64,000 bases of DNA from positions 806,001-870,000 of the forward strand of contig NZ_CP150302.1 in assembly GCF_038051945.1 (NCBI RefSeq). Reading direction: 5' to 3'. Origin of the DNA: Paenibacillus sp. FSL H3-0469. GTDB taxonomy: Bacteria; Bacillota; Bacilli; Paenibacillales; Paenibacillaceae. A program made the translations under genes and the position numbers. Shown in pieces: positions 17,247-26,178 of the stretch (position 1 is the stretch's first letter; each line of letters opens with the position of its first letter). Below the pieces are notes generated by a model. The model was not told the DNA's origin. It searched no databases and worked only from the letters and a program-made list of their open reading frames with translations.

Positions 17247-17292
17247 AAGAAAGACGCCCGGGAAGATGGAAGATACCCGGCGTTTTTCTTTC
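17247..17292. terminator. Terminator hairpin between M23 and MBL genes
   Basis: ACGCCCGGG pairs with CCCGGCGT around a 14-base loop, with an A-rich flank on the left and TTTTTCTTTC on the right. It probably ends the M23 transcript. Confidence 0.7.
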
Positions 17293-17308
17293 AAGAGTGA
17301 AAATAGTG

Positions 17309-17339
17309 TTGACTTGCGGCTTCCTTTAAGGAATATAAT
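17309..17339 (+). promoter_or_regulatory. Promoter with 19-bp spacer and inner palindrome
   Basis: TTGACT (17309-17314) and TATAAT (17334-17339) are separated by 19 bases rather than 17. The spacer holds the inverted repeat TTCCTT-T-AAGGAA. A long spacer with an internal dyad is typical of MerR-family promoters, but the dyad is off-centre by about 3 bases and no MerR gene is adjacent. Confidence 0.5.
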
Positions 17340-17370
17340 ATACCTACTTATAGGAAAGGAAGATGAAGGA

Positions 17371-18045
17371 ATGTCCATGTCTCGGCCGAATACCGGAATT
17401 AAAGCAATAGAGCTTCGAATGGGATCTTTTATTGTATATCCGACATTGTTGTGGGATGAACGGAATCTTGTACTTGTGGATACTGGCATTCCCGGGCAAT
17501 TGGATAAGATTCGAACGTTGCTTGAAAGGGAAGGCTTTGGACTAGATCAGCTGACGCATATCATCATTACGCATCAAGACAGCGATCACATTGGCAGTCT
17601 GCCGGAGCTAGTTCAGGCCAGGGGGAACGAGTTGACGGTGCTCGCACATGAGGAGACTGTACCCTATTTGACGGGAGCCATTCCGCTTGTTAGAGGTAGA
17701 ACTTTTGCACCGTCCGTGCACGTTCATACGGCACTTAAGGATCGAGACATTCTGCCCCTGGCCGGTGGCATTCAAGCCGTTTTCACCCCAGGACACACGC
17801 CAGATCATATGTCGCTCTATCATATCCCGACGCAAACGTTAATTGCCGGCGATGCATTAAACTCAAAGGACGATAAGCTCCTGCCCTTCGACAACTATTA
17901 CACGTTGGATCATTCTACTGCGCTGAAGTCGATTGCCAAGCTGCTAGACCTGGATATTAAAAAAGTGATCACCTATCATGGTAACGAAGCTACTCATCGA
18001 ATTAAGGAAAGTCTCCAGAATATAGTAAATACAACAGGCCAATGA
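17371..18045 (+). CDS. Metallo-beta-lactamase-fold hydrolase (YflN/glyoxalase II-like)
   Basis: 224 residues. It has the MBL metal motif THQDSDHIG (His68, Asp70, Asp72, His73), a later His in FTPGHTPDHMS, an Asp in IAGDAL and a final HG. The change of the second motif His to Asp (HxDxDH) is common in this branch of the superfamily. No signal peptide, so likely cytoplasmic. ATG 17371 is chosen because the promoter's -10 ends at 17339 and AAGGAAG/GAAGGA lie just upstream; ATG 17377 is also possible. The substrate cannot be told from sequence; thioester, lactone or phosphodiester hydrolysis all occur in the fold. Confidence 0.82.
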   Translation: MSMSRPNTGIKAIELRMGSFIVYPTLLWDERNLVLVDTGIPGQLDKIRTLLEREGFGLDQLTHIIITHQDSDHIGSLPELVQARGNELTVLAHEETVPYLTGAIPLVRGRTFAPSVHVHTALKDRDILPLAGGIQAVFTPGHTPDHMSLYHIPTQTLIAGDALNSKDDKLLPFDNYYTLDHSTALKSIAKLLDLDIKKVITYHGNEATHRIKESLQNIVNTTGQ

Positions 18046-18070
18046 TCTTGAGGATCATTGGCCTGTTATT
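18034..18070. terminator. Bidirectional terminator
   Basis: A perfect 14-base inverted repeat (ACAGGCCAATGATC/GATCATTGGCCTGT) with a five-base loop overlaps the end of the MBL gene and precedes the convergent protease gene end. It can stop transcription from both sides. Confidence 0.85.
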
Positions 18071-18076
18071 CTGTTC

Positions 18077-19994
<1,918 letters not shown>

Positions 19995-20178
19995 TTTTAC
20001 TTAGGGAATCAAGAGATTGGAGAGCGGTTGTTCAGCGAGGGGAATTTTCACAGCCATGCCGGTCATCAAGTGCTTACACGTTACATTGCCAAGACGGAAT
20101 TTCTGCTCGGCCTGAGTATAGTCTGGACAAATACAAGGCGATGATTGATGAATTTCTGCACCGTGGGGAAACCCGCTG
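19995..20178 (+). pseudogene. Internally deleted second copy of the HpaB/YoaI-type hydroxylase gene
   Basis: Bases about 19995-20115 match 29190-29310 of the intact hydroxylase gene with about 7 differences in 119. Bases about 20117-20176 match 29767-29826. The 450 bases between are missing and the frame is shifted at the junction, and everything upstream of codon about 273 is absent. Most differences are synonymous (for example CTA/TTG Leu, CGC/CGT Arg), so the two copies diverged while this one was still selected as a protein. It lies in the same orientation as the intact gene, 9.2 kb away. Confidence 0.9.
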
Positions 20179-20204
20179 ATTCTATAGCCGTGACTCATTC
20201 TTGC

Positions 20205-20229
20205 AAGCCGCCTTTGGCGGTTTTTTTGT
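20205..20229 (+). terminator. Terminator after the hydroxylase relic
   Basis: A short CCGCC-TTT-GGCGG stem followed by seven Ts. It is probably the original terminator of the broken gene copy. Confidence 0.75.
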
Positions 20230-20274
20230 TAGTTAAAAACCCTTTATGTTATTCATACTTTTTAAACATTAACC

Positions 20275-20303
20275 TTTACAAAGTAGAAAGGGTATTGTAT
20301 ATT
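20275..20303 (+). promoter_or_regulatory. Sigma-A promoter for the MFS gene
   Basis: TTTACA (20275-20280), a 17-base spacer and TATATT (20298-20303). The decamer AAAGGGTATT occurs at 20287-20296 inside the spacer and again at 20314-20323 downstream of the -10. A GGTA/TACC inverted repeat overlaps the second copy. These are candidate operator sequences for an unknown regulator. Confidence 0.6.
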
Positions 20304-20405
20304 TAGATCATAAAAAGGGTATTTTTACCATTACACTTAACTATTATGGAGGTGTAGGAGACAAACAACAATCAGATTGGGATTTTTGACAGGCAGCACA
20401 GGGCG

Positions 20406-21785
20406 TTGACGATTGGTATTATGCTGGTTCTAACCACCGTAGCTTTCGAGGGGCTGGCTATTACGACAATTGCTGCGAGAATGGCACAAAGCTTGCAGGG
20501 TATTCATTCATACGGTTGGATTTTCAGCGCATTTTTGTTATCTCAGCTGATTGGAACCTTGGTTATCGGTCAAATGGTTGACAAGCGCGGCGTTTTCACC
20601 TCGTTGCTCGTGTCGTTTAGTATTTTTGTGCTTGGAACTGTGGTTGCGGCTGTTTCTTTTGATATGCACATGCTTATTGCAGGAAGAGCCCTTCAAGGTT
20701 TTGGGGCGGGAGCTCTGATCACATGCATTTATACCTGTGTAACGTTGCATTATTCGGATGCTCTGCGCACTCAGATTTTAGCGGCATTCTCCATGGCATT
20801 TGTCCTGCCTTCCTTAATAGGACCTTACCTGGCAGGCCTTATTGCCTCCTATATGTCATGGCGATTTGTTTTCTGGATGGTTGTACCCCTGATTGGATTG
20901 GCATTGAGTCTCACCTTCCGCTCTTTCCGTGAACTGCAACTTCGGCAAGTACTGACGGGTCCAGCCCCAAAGGCAGACTCGAAGACTCTTCATGCAATCC
21001 TGCTTACCATTGGAACGGGGCTACTACTCACAGGACTCGGTATGATAACCGATTGGACAGGAATTGTACTCACTCTAGGTGGTTTAATCGTCATGATCCC
21101 ACCCATGCGGATACTGCTGCCTAAGGGCTCTTTTGCGGTAAAAAAAGGATTGCCTGCTACATTGGTTTCCAGGGGGCTGTATGTGGCTTGTTATTTTACA
21201 ACGGAGAGTTTTGTGATTTTGGCGCTAACCGAAGTAAAGGGCTTATCAGCAGATCTTGCCGGCCTCATTGTCGCAGCAGGTTCCTTGAGTTGGTCCGCCG
21301 CAGCGTGGTTGCAGGCGAAGCTTGATGTACGAGATCAAGGTTATGGCCGAAAACGCAGAGTTATGGTAGGTATCGGGATTATGATCGCTGGGACTGTACT
21401 TGTGATCCTGGCCCTTATGCTGTCGGAAGGTGGAATCATACTCGTCTTACTCTCGCAAATGATTACCGGCTTCGGTGTTGGATTGGCTAATCCTACGACC
21501 GCAGCCATTGCTCTACAACATGCGGCGCCCGGGAAAGAGGGAGAAATGTCTTCGAATCTGCAGTTTGTGGATTCCTTTTATATGGGCGTAAGCATAGGAG
21601 TGGGCGGCGCTCTAATCGCCTTATCCGATACTTTACAGTGGGGCATATCGACAGGAGTGGTGATAGTGTTAACACTCCAATTACTATGGGTCTTATTAAG
21701 TTTCTTGGCATCTCTACGTATTACCGAACTCGTTCATCAAGAACATCATCCGATCAGCCAGTCGAAAGAGAACCTTCCCATGTAA
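20406..21785 (+). CDS. MFS multidrug-type transporter, start codon uncertain
   Basis: 459 residues from TTG 20406, about 12-14 hydrophobic helices. MFS motif A is seen as GQMVDKRG, and motif C-like LPSLIGPYLAGL is present, typical of drug-proton antiporters. No ATG, GTG or good TTG follows the strong ribosome site GGAGGTG at 20348-20354. The same frame continues upstream to a TAG at 20355, and a residue string resembling a native N-terminus (TNNNQIGIFDRQHR) precedes TTG 20406. The original ATG may have been lost, with GAG now at 20358-20360. It is followed by a glycosyltransferase gene, which suggests a resistance or export pair. Confidence 0.8.
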   Translation: MTIGIMLVLTTVAFEGLAITTIAARMAQSLQGIHSYGWIFSAFLLSQLIGTLVIGQMVDKRGVFTSLLVSFSIFVLGTVVAAVSFDMHMLIAGRALQGFGAGALITCIYTCVTLHYSDALRTQILAAFSMAFVLPSLIGPYLAGLIASYMSWRFVFWMVVPLIGLALSLTFRSFRELQLRQVLTGPAPKADSKTLHAILLTIGTGLLLTGLGMITDWTGIVLTLGGLIVMIPPMRILLPKGSFAVKKGLPATLVSRGLYVACYFTTESFVILALTEVKGLSADLAGLIVAAGSLSWSAAAWLQAKLDVRDQGYGRKRRVMVGIGIMIAGTVLVILALMLSEGGIILVLLSQMITGFGVGLANPTTAAIALQHAAPGKEGEMSSNLQFVDSFYMGVSIGVGGALIALSDTLQWGISTGVVIVLTLQLLWVLLSFLASLRITELVHQEHHPISQSKENLPM

Positions 21786-21854
21786 AGGATGACCATCGCG
21801 TAGCTACATACATCACGAAGAACGGAGGAAAAATTGCATTGGGAGGGAGATAGA

Positions 21855-23081
21855 ATGGCACGTGTATTAGTGGTCATTACTCCGGCTGAAGGCCATGTGA
21901 ATCCGTCGTTAGGATTAGTTACCCAGTTGATTGACAGTGGAGAAGAGGTTGTCTATGTGTGCGTGGAGGAGTATCGTTCCCGAATTGAACAAACCGGAGC
22001 CTTGCTCATAACCTATCCATTTCCGCAAGATGCCTTTTCTCATGATCCCGTGTTGAAACCGCAGGAGTACATTCATCCTTATCAATTCATTTATATGATG
22101 GTAGGCGGTATCATTCAGAGGATTATACCCGAGGTGTTTCGAGTGATCGGCAATCAAAAGTTCGATTATTTGATTTTTGATTCACTGATGGGCTGGGGAG
22201 GGACTATTCTTGCAGAAAAACTAGGGATTCCCGCCGTATGTACGATTGCTTCCTTTGCTTTCGTTGATCCGTTGGGGACTGGCGAAGGCATGAATGAGCA
22301 GGAGATGGATACGAATACGATGGAGCTGTATGAGGCTACGATGAAGATAACACGGGAGTTAGCGCAAGAGTATCAAGTGAGTCTTCCCGCCATGGAAGAA
22401 ATCCCGGCACATACAGGCCGGTTAAAGCTTGTGTATACAAGCCGTTATTTTCAGCCGCATGCAGAAAAACTGGACAATCGTTTTATTTTCACAGGTCCTT
22501 CGATCATACCGCGTCAAGATGCTGAGACTTTCCCGTTTGAGCTGCTTCGTGAACGTTACCCGCATACCGTGTACATTGCTATGGGTACTATTTTAAATAA
22601 AAACTTGGATTTCTATCAACTTTGCTTTGAAGCATTTGGGGATATGCCGGTGAATGTGGTTCTATCTTCAGGGAGATATACGGATATGGAGCCGCTGGCT
22701 GATCAAATTCCCCCTAATTTTATCGTCGTGCCCTATATTGCACAGCTCGATATGCTACAGCATACGGATGTTTTCATCACACATGCCGGAATGAATAGTA
22801 CGAGTGAGGCGCTATATTACAACGTTCCGTTAGTAATGATTCCATTAACGTCGGATCAGCCTCTTGTAGCCAATCGGGTACAGGAGTTAGGGGCGGGTAT
22901 CTCTTTAAATAAACTCAACCTCAGTGCAACGGATATGAGAGAGGCATTGTCAGAAGTCCTAAGCAATCCATTCTATAAACAGCAGGCTTGCCTCATCGGT
23001 GAATCTTTACGGCAATCCGGCGGTTATAAGCGGGCCGCCGAAATAATTATGAGTCACATGGCTGTGATTACTACTATTTGA
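21855..23081 (+). CDS. Macrolide-type UDP-glycosyltransferase (MGT/YjiC family, GT1)
   Basis: 408 residues, GT-B fold. The N-terminal part has ARVLVVITPAEGHVNPSLGL. The C-terminal donor-binding motif has VFITHAGMNSTSEALYYNVP and PLTSDQPLVANRVQELGAG, diagnostic for the MGT subfamily (YjiC, YojK, OleD-like). These enzymes transfer sugars to macrolides, flavonoids and other small molecules, often inactivating an antibiotic. ATG 21855 has GGGAGGGAGA upstream. It lies 70 bases after the MFS gene, probably in one operon, and the pair could modify and export a toxic compound. Confidence 0.9.
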   Translation: MARVLVVITPAEGHVNPSLGLVTQLIDSGEEVVYVCVEEYRSRIEQTGALLITYPFPQDAFSHDPVLKPQEYIHPYQFIYMMVGGIIQRIIPEVFRVIGNQKFDYLIFDSLMGWGGTILAEKLGIPAVCTIASFAFVDPLGTGEGMNEQEMDTNTMELYEATMKITRELAQEYQVSLPAMEEIPAHTGRLKLVYTSRYFQPHAEKLDNRFIFTGPSIIPRQDAETFPFELLRERYPHTVYIAMGTILNKNLDFYQLCFEAFGDMPVNVVLSSGRYTDMEPLADQIPPNFIVVPYIAQLDMLQHTDVFITHAGMNSTSEALYYNVPLVMIPLTSDQPLVANRVQELGAGISLNKLNLSATDMREALSEVLSNPFYKQQACLIGESLRQSGGYKRAAEIIMSHMAVITTI

Positions 23082-23107
23082 CCTGCATTGGACACGCTCT
23101 ATATAAT
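23078..23107 (+). promoter_or_regulatory. Sigma-A promoter for the DUF4259 gene
   Basis: TTGACC (23078-23083), 18-base spacer and TATAAT (23102-23107), starting on the stop codon of the glycosyltransferase gene and 31 bases before the DUF4259 start. Confidence 0.75.
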
Positions 23108-23137
23108 GAAGAGACGAGAGTGACAGGGGGGCATCGA

Positions 23138-23569
23138 ATGGGAGCATGGGGAATCAAAGCATTGGAAAGTGATGAAGGGCTGGATCTGGTGGCGGCGATC
23201 GAGGACTTGCTTCCTCGTGACACATTGGATTTGGGTGAGTTGATGGCGAAGTTTGGTGAGGATGACTTCCTTTATGACGGAACAGTGCTCGCCCTCGCGG
23301 AGCTGTATATCGAGTTTCAAGAGAATGGCAGTTTGGATTACGATCATGAGGAGGAAGAACGCACCTGGACGCAAGTACGGGCGTTCACGGCCGATCATTC
23401 CGCGCTGGGGACTTTGCTGGAGCATTTGAACGTGATTTGGACTGACATTGAGGGGGAGTGCGAGGGCGATTTGGCGGAACTGTGGCGGGAATCGTCAAGC
23501 TGGGACGAATGGCGGGCACATGTACAGCAGCTCATTTCCAAGTTGGAGGCGCGGCTTGCCAAATATTAG
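23138..23569 (+). CDS. DUF4259 domain protein
   Basis: 143 residues, acidic and soluble. It opens with MGAWGIKALESDEGLDLV, the hallmark of DUF4259, a small Firmicutes family with no known activity, sometimes found near contact-dependent toxins and immunity genes. ATG 23138 is chosen because the match starts there and a GGGGG tract lies upstream. It has its own promoter and terminator, so it is a separate unit. Confidence 0.85.
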   Translation: MGAWGIKALESDEGLDLVAAIEDLLPRDTLDLGELMAKFGEDDFLYDGTVLALAELYIEFQENGSLDYDHEEEERTWTQVRAFTADHSALGTLLEHLNVIWTDIEGECEGDLAELWRESSSWDEWRAHVQQLISKLEARLAKY

Positions 23570-23590
23570 TAGTAGGATGATTGAATGTAA

Positions 23591-23634
23591 ACAAAAGCGC
23601 TGCAATCCGAATGATAGGGTTGCGGCGCTTTTGT
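23591..23634. terminator. Bidirectional terminator
   Basis: ACAAAAGCGCTGCAATCC pairs with GGGTTGCGGCGCTTTTGT around an 8-base loop, between the convergent DUF4259 and lpd-type genes, with A and T runs for both directions. Confidence 0.88.
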
Positions 23635-23687
23635 TTAGTTGATTTTCCGATTCGCGGCTGATTTGCTTCTGATACTGTTTTTGTTTG

Positions 23688-25064
23688 TTATAGCCTCCGT
23701 TGGGCCTGTTCTGCGGCCTCCTTGACAATTTCGCCTAACGTTGGATGCGGGTGGATGGTCATGGCTATATCTTCTACGGTTGCCCCCATCTCAATCGCAA
23801 GGGAAAGCTCCGATATAAGCGTAGATGCTTCAGCGCCTACAATCTGTGCACCTAATACAAGTCCAGACGCAGCATGAGCAACAATTTTGACAAATCCTTC
23901 GGTTTCCTTCAGAGCCAGCGCACGGCCGTTAATAGAGAAGATAGATTTTCCAACGATAACAGGAATGGATTTGTGTTTACAATCCGTTTCGCTAAGACCA
24001 ACGCTCGTAATCTCCGGGTGAGAAAACACAACCAGCGGAAGAGCTTTGTAGTCGATGACAGAGGGTTTACCCGCAATCGCTTCTGCTGCAATTTTTGCTT
24101 CATATGAAGCTTTATGGGCCAAGGCAGGGCCTTGAACAATATCTCCAATGGCATAGATATTCGGAATGGATGTTCTGCACTGCTTGTCAATCTCGATCAA
24201 GCCTTGCGGAGTAGGGGACAAACCAATCTTTTCAAGACCCAAGGTTCCATCTGTATTCGGTTTTCTGCCAACCGTAATTAATGCATATTCAGCTTGAACA
24301 ACATGGTGTTGATCCTGACGCATATATTGTAGATCAATGTGACTCGTATATGGGTCTGCTCCTGTAACCTTAGCTTCCGTTAGGATTGTTATCCCGTCCT
24401 TCTTCAGTTGACGAACGACAGGTGCAACAAGCTCTGCTTCAAATCCGGGTAAAATCTGTCTACCCCCCTCGAGTATCGTAACTGCGGTTCCAAATCTCGC
24501 AAACATCTGCCCCAGTTCCACACCAATATAACCGCCGCCAACTACAACGAGGCTCTTAGGAATGTCGGCCAGCGATAGCACCTCCGTGGATGAAAGAATC
24601 CGTCCGCCGAAAGGAAGCGCGCTGATTTCAATCGGACGGGAACCGGTTGCCAGGATGAGATGCTTAAAGCCCATTCGGCGCTCAATCTGTTCATTGTGAT
24701 GAATTTCAACGGTATTCGCATCTATCAAGCTGGCTTCTCCTTCAATAACAGTCACACCTGCCGATTTAAGTAAAAACCGAACCCCTCCAGACTGCTTATC
24801 CACCACAGCTTGCTTAAACAACTGCGCCTCCTGAAAAGAAGAAGCTTCGTCAACAGCGTACCAGTGTCTGCGCAAATGAATACGCTCCGCTTCAGCAATC
24901 AGCGCTTTGGAAGGAATACAGCCTACATGCGTGCATACCCCTCCGATCTGGTGGCGCTCCACAAGGACTGTTGTCATGCCCAGTTGTGACGAACGTAATG
25001 CAGCCACATAACCGCCAGGTCCCGATCCAATAACCAGGGTATCTACAGCTTCTAATGAGTTCAT
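23688..25064 (-). CDS. Dihydrolipoyl dehydrogenase (stand-alone Lpd paralogue)
   Basis: 458 residues of the class-I pyridine nucleotide-disulfide oxidoreductase family. FAD site GSGPGG at 13-18, redox disulfide in GGVCTHVGCIPSK (Cys44 and Cys49), NAD-binding GGGYIGVE, FAD motif YAIGDI, and the C-terminal catalytic pair in TIHPHPTLGEIV. The ATG at 25064 follows GGAGG by 8 bases. It is not next to any 2-oxo-acid dehydrogenase E1/E2 gene but is divergent from a TetR regulator, so it is likely a separately regulated oxidoreductase rather than part of the PDH cluster. CTHVG inside the disulfide loop differs from the usual CLNVG. Confidence 0.9.
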   Translation of the reverse strand: MNSLEAVDTLVIGSGPGGYVAALRSSQLGMTTVLVERHQIGGVCTHVGCIPSKALIAEAERIHLRRHWYAVDEASSFQEAQLFKQAVVDKQSGGVRFLLKSAGVTVIEGEASLIDANTVEIHHNEQIERRMGFKHLILATGSRPIEISALPFGGRILSSTEVLSLADIPKSLVVVGGGYIGVELGQMFARFGTAVTILEGGRQILPGFEAELVAPVVRQLKKDGITILTEAKVTGADPYTSHIDLQYMRQDQHHVVQAEYALITVGRKPNTDGTLGLEKIGLSPTPQGLIEIDKQCRTSIPNIYAIGDIVQGPALAHKASYEAKIAAEAIAGKPSVIDYKALPLVVFSHPEITSVGLSETDCKHKSIPVIVGKSIFSINGRALALKETEGFVKIVAHAASGLVLGAQIVGAEASTLISELSLAIEMGATVEDIAMTIHPHPTLGEIVKEAAEQAQRRL

Positions 25065-25096
25065 GATGGGTACCTCCAAGTTATAATATGTTAATC

Positions 25097-25133
25097 ATAA
25101 TATATTATAGTCATCATATTTTAGAAGAGTCAA
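25097..25133 (-). promoter_or_regulatory. lpd promoter with overlapping palindrome
   Basis: On the minus strand TTGACT (25128-25133) and TATAAT (25104-25109) are 18 bases apart. The perfect palindrome ATAATATATTAT (25097-25108) covers the -10 and is a candidate operator for the divergent TetR regulator, although AT-rich palindromes also occur by chance. Confidence 0.6.
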
Positions 25134-25147
25134 CACTCCATTACCAA

Positions 25148-25176
25148 TTGACATTAAATAATATGATAAATATAAT
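25148..25176 (+). promoter_or_regulatory. Consensus sigma-A promoter for the tetR-type gene
   Basis: TTGACA (25148-25153), exactly 17 bases, then TATAAT (25171-25176): a perfect consensus promoter, back to back with the lpd promoter. Confidence 0.85.
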
Positions 25177-25227
25177 ATTTCAAAAGACATTCATAGATAC
25201 AGACTTATACAAAGGGGAGGGAGCAGG

Positions 25228-25812
25228 ATGCCTTATCCGAAAGGGCACAAGCTCAAAGTTCGGAACCATATCATTACCAGCGCAGCCAAAGCATTTCGCA
25301 CCCACGGCGTGCGGAATATCAGTCTTCCGCATATTATGAAAGGTGCTGGACTGACGCACGGAGGATTTTACTCCCATTTTGAAAATAAAGATCAGCTTGT
25401 GATGGAGACCTGTCATTTCGCCATTAGTGACACCATTGAAATGCTGCAGAGAATTGCAGACCATAACAAAAACGAAGATCAGACGCCGCCGATTGAGGCC
25501 GTCATTGATTTTTACTTAAGCCCCCTGCATCGGGATCAGACGGAAGCCGGTTGTATCTTACCTGCTTTATCGGGGGAAATTTCCCAGCTATCGGCAGATA
25601 TCAGGCAAGCCTACACACAAGAGCTTCAACGTTTCATCGCATTTATTACAAATATGGCTGGGATCGATCCCTCAAATGGTTATGCATTGGTAAGCAGTAT
25701 GGTGGGTACCGTTGCACTGGCACGGGCAGTTAGTGATACGCAGCTCAGTGATGCTTTGTTACAGGCCAGTCGTATGCAGGCTAAGCAGATGGTAAACGCC
25801 GGCTCCAGGTAA
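25228..25812 (+). CDS. TetR/AcrR-family transcriptional regulator
   Basis: 194 residues. The N-terminal HTH (AFRTHGVRNISLPHIMKGAGLTHGGFYSHFENKDQL) is typical of the TetR subgroup with a GLTHGGFYxHF recognition helix, often repressors of neighbouring oxidoreductases that respond to electrophiles. The C-terminal ligand domain has one cysteine (AGCILPAL) which could sense. It is divergent from the lpd-type gene, with both promoters in the shared 163-base region, so it probably controls that gene and itself. Confidence 0.9.
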   Translation: MPYPKGHKLKVRNHIITSAAKAFRTHGVRNISLPHIMKGAGLTHGGFYSHFENKDQLVMETCHFAISDTIEMLQRIADHNKNEDQTPPIEAVIDFYLSPLHRDQTEAGCILPALSGEISQLSADIRQAYTQELQRFIAFITNMAGIDPSNGYALVSSMVGTVALARAVSDTQLSDALLQASRMQAKQMVNAGSR

Positions 25813-25820
25813 CTCATTAA

Positions 25821-25849
25821 TTGACGAAGCAAGCGGATTGTGCTAGCAT
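25821..25849 (+). promoter_or_regulatory. Promoter of the T-box/AlaRS-like transcript
   Basis: TTGACG (25821-25826), 17-base spacer and TAGCAT (25844-25849), starting just after the TetR stop and about 20 bases before the T-box leader. Confidence 0.6.
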
Positions 25850-25865
25850 TGCTTTAACTTAAAAC

Positions 25866-26147
25866 GAAAAGGCTATGATGAGAAATAGTAACTATTAAGG
25901 ATCTCACAGAGAGAAGATGGTTGATGCGAATCTTCATTGATCTAATAGTGAAGCAGTCTCGGAGCTGTGGACCGAACAGAGGAATCTTAGTAGGCTTCAA
26001 CGGAGTTCCACCGTTATTCAGGAAACAGTATCGGAGTAATCCCGTACTGATAGAGCGCAGAGCAATCTGAAGTTAGGTGGTAACACGGACATAATCGTTC
26101 GCCCTAAGTTGACAAGTAATATGTCAGCTTAGGGCTTTTTTGTTTTA
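25866..26147 (+). ncRNA. T-box riboswitch, alanine specifier GCA
   Basis: Stem I can be drawn from the sequence. GGCT (25871-25874) pairs with AGCT (25963-25966), GAGA (25880-25883) pairs with TCTC (25957-25960), and ACTATTA (25891-25897) pairs with TAATAGT (25943-25949). The specifier loop between them holds an AGTA motif at 25887-25890 on one side and GCA at 25953-25955 (an Ala codon, followed by a purine) on the other. The T-box core AGGTGGTAACACGG is at 26075-26088; its TGGT can pair with an ACCA tRNA end. A strong terminator follows at 26101-26147. Uncharged alanyl-tRNA should let transcription continue into the AlaRS-like gene. Confidence 0.92.
26101..26147 (+). terminator. T-box leader terminator
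   Basis: GCCCTAAGTTGAC pairs with GTCAGCTTAGGGC and is followed by six Ts. It is the off-state structure of the riboswitch, in competition with the antiterminator around the T-box core. Confidence 0.9.
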
Positions 26148-26178
26148 AGCATAAATAATATTGGATGGAGGTATTAGA

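Noticed and set aside
23688..25064. Mercuric reductase or glutathione reductase
   Set aside because: The disulfide motif GGVCTHVGCIPSK and the HPHPTLGE end fit dihydrolipoyl dehydrogenase, and there is no N-terminal metal domain or C-terminal cysteine pair.
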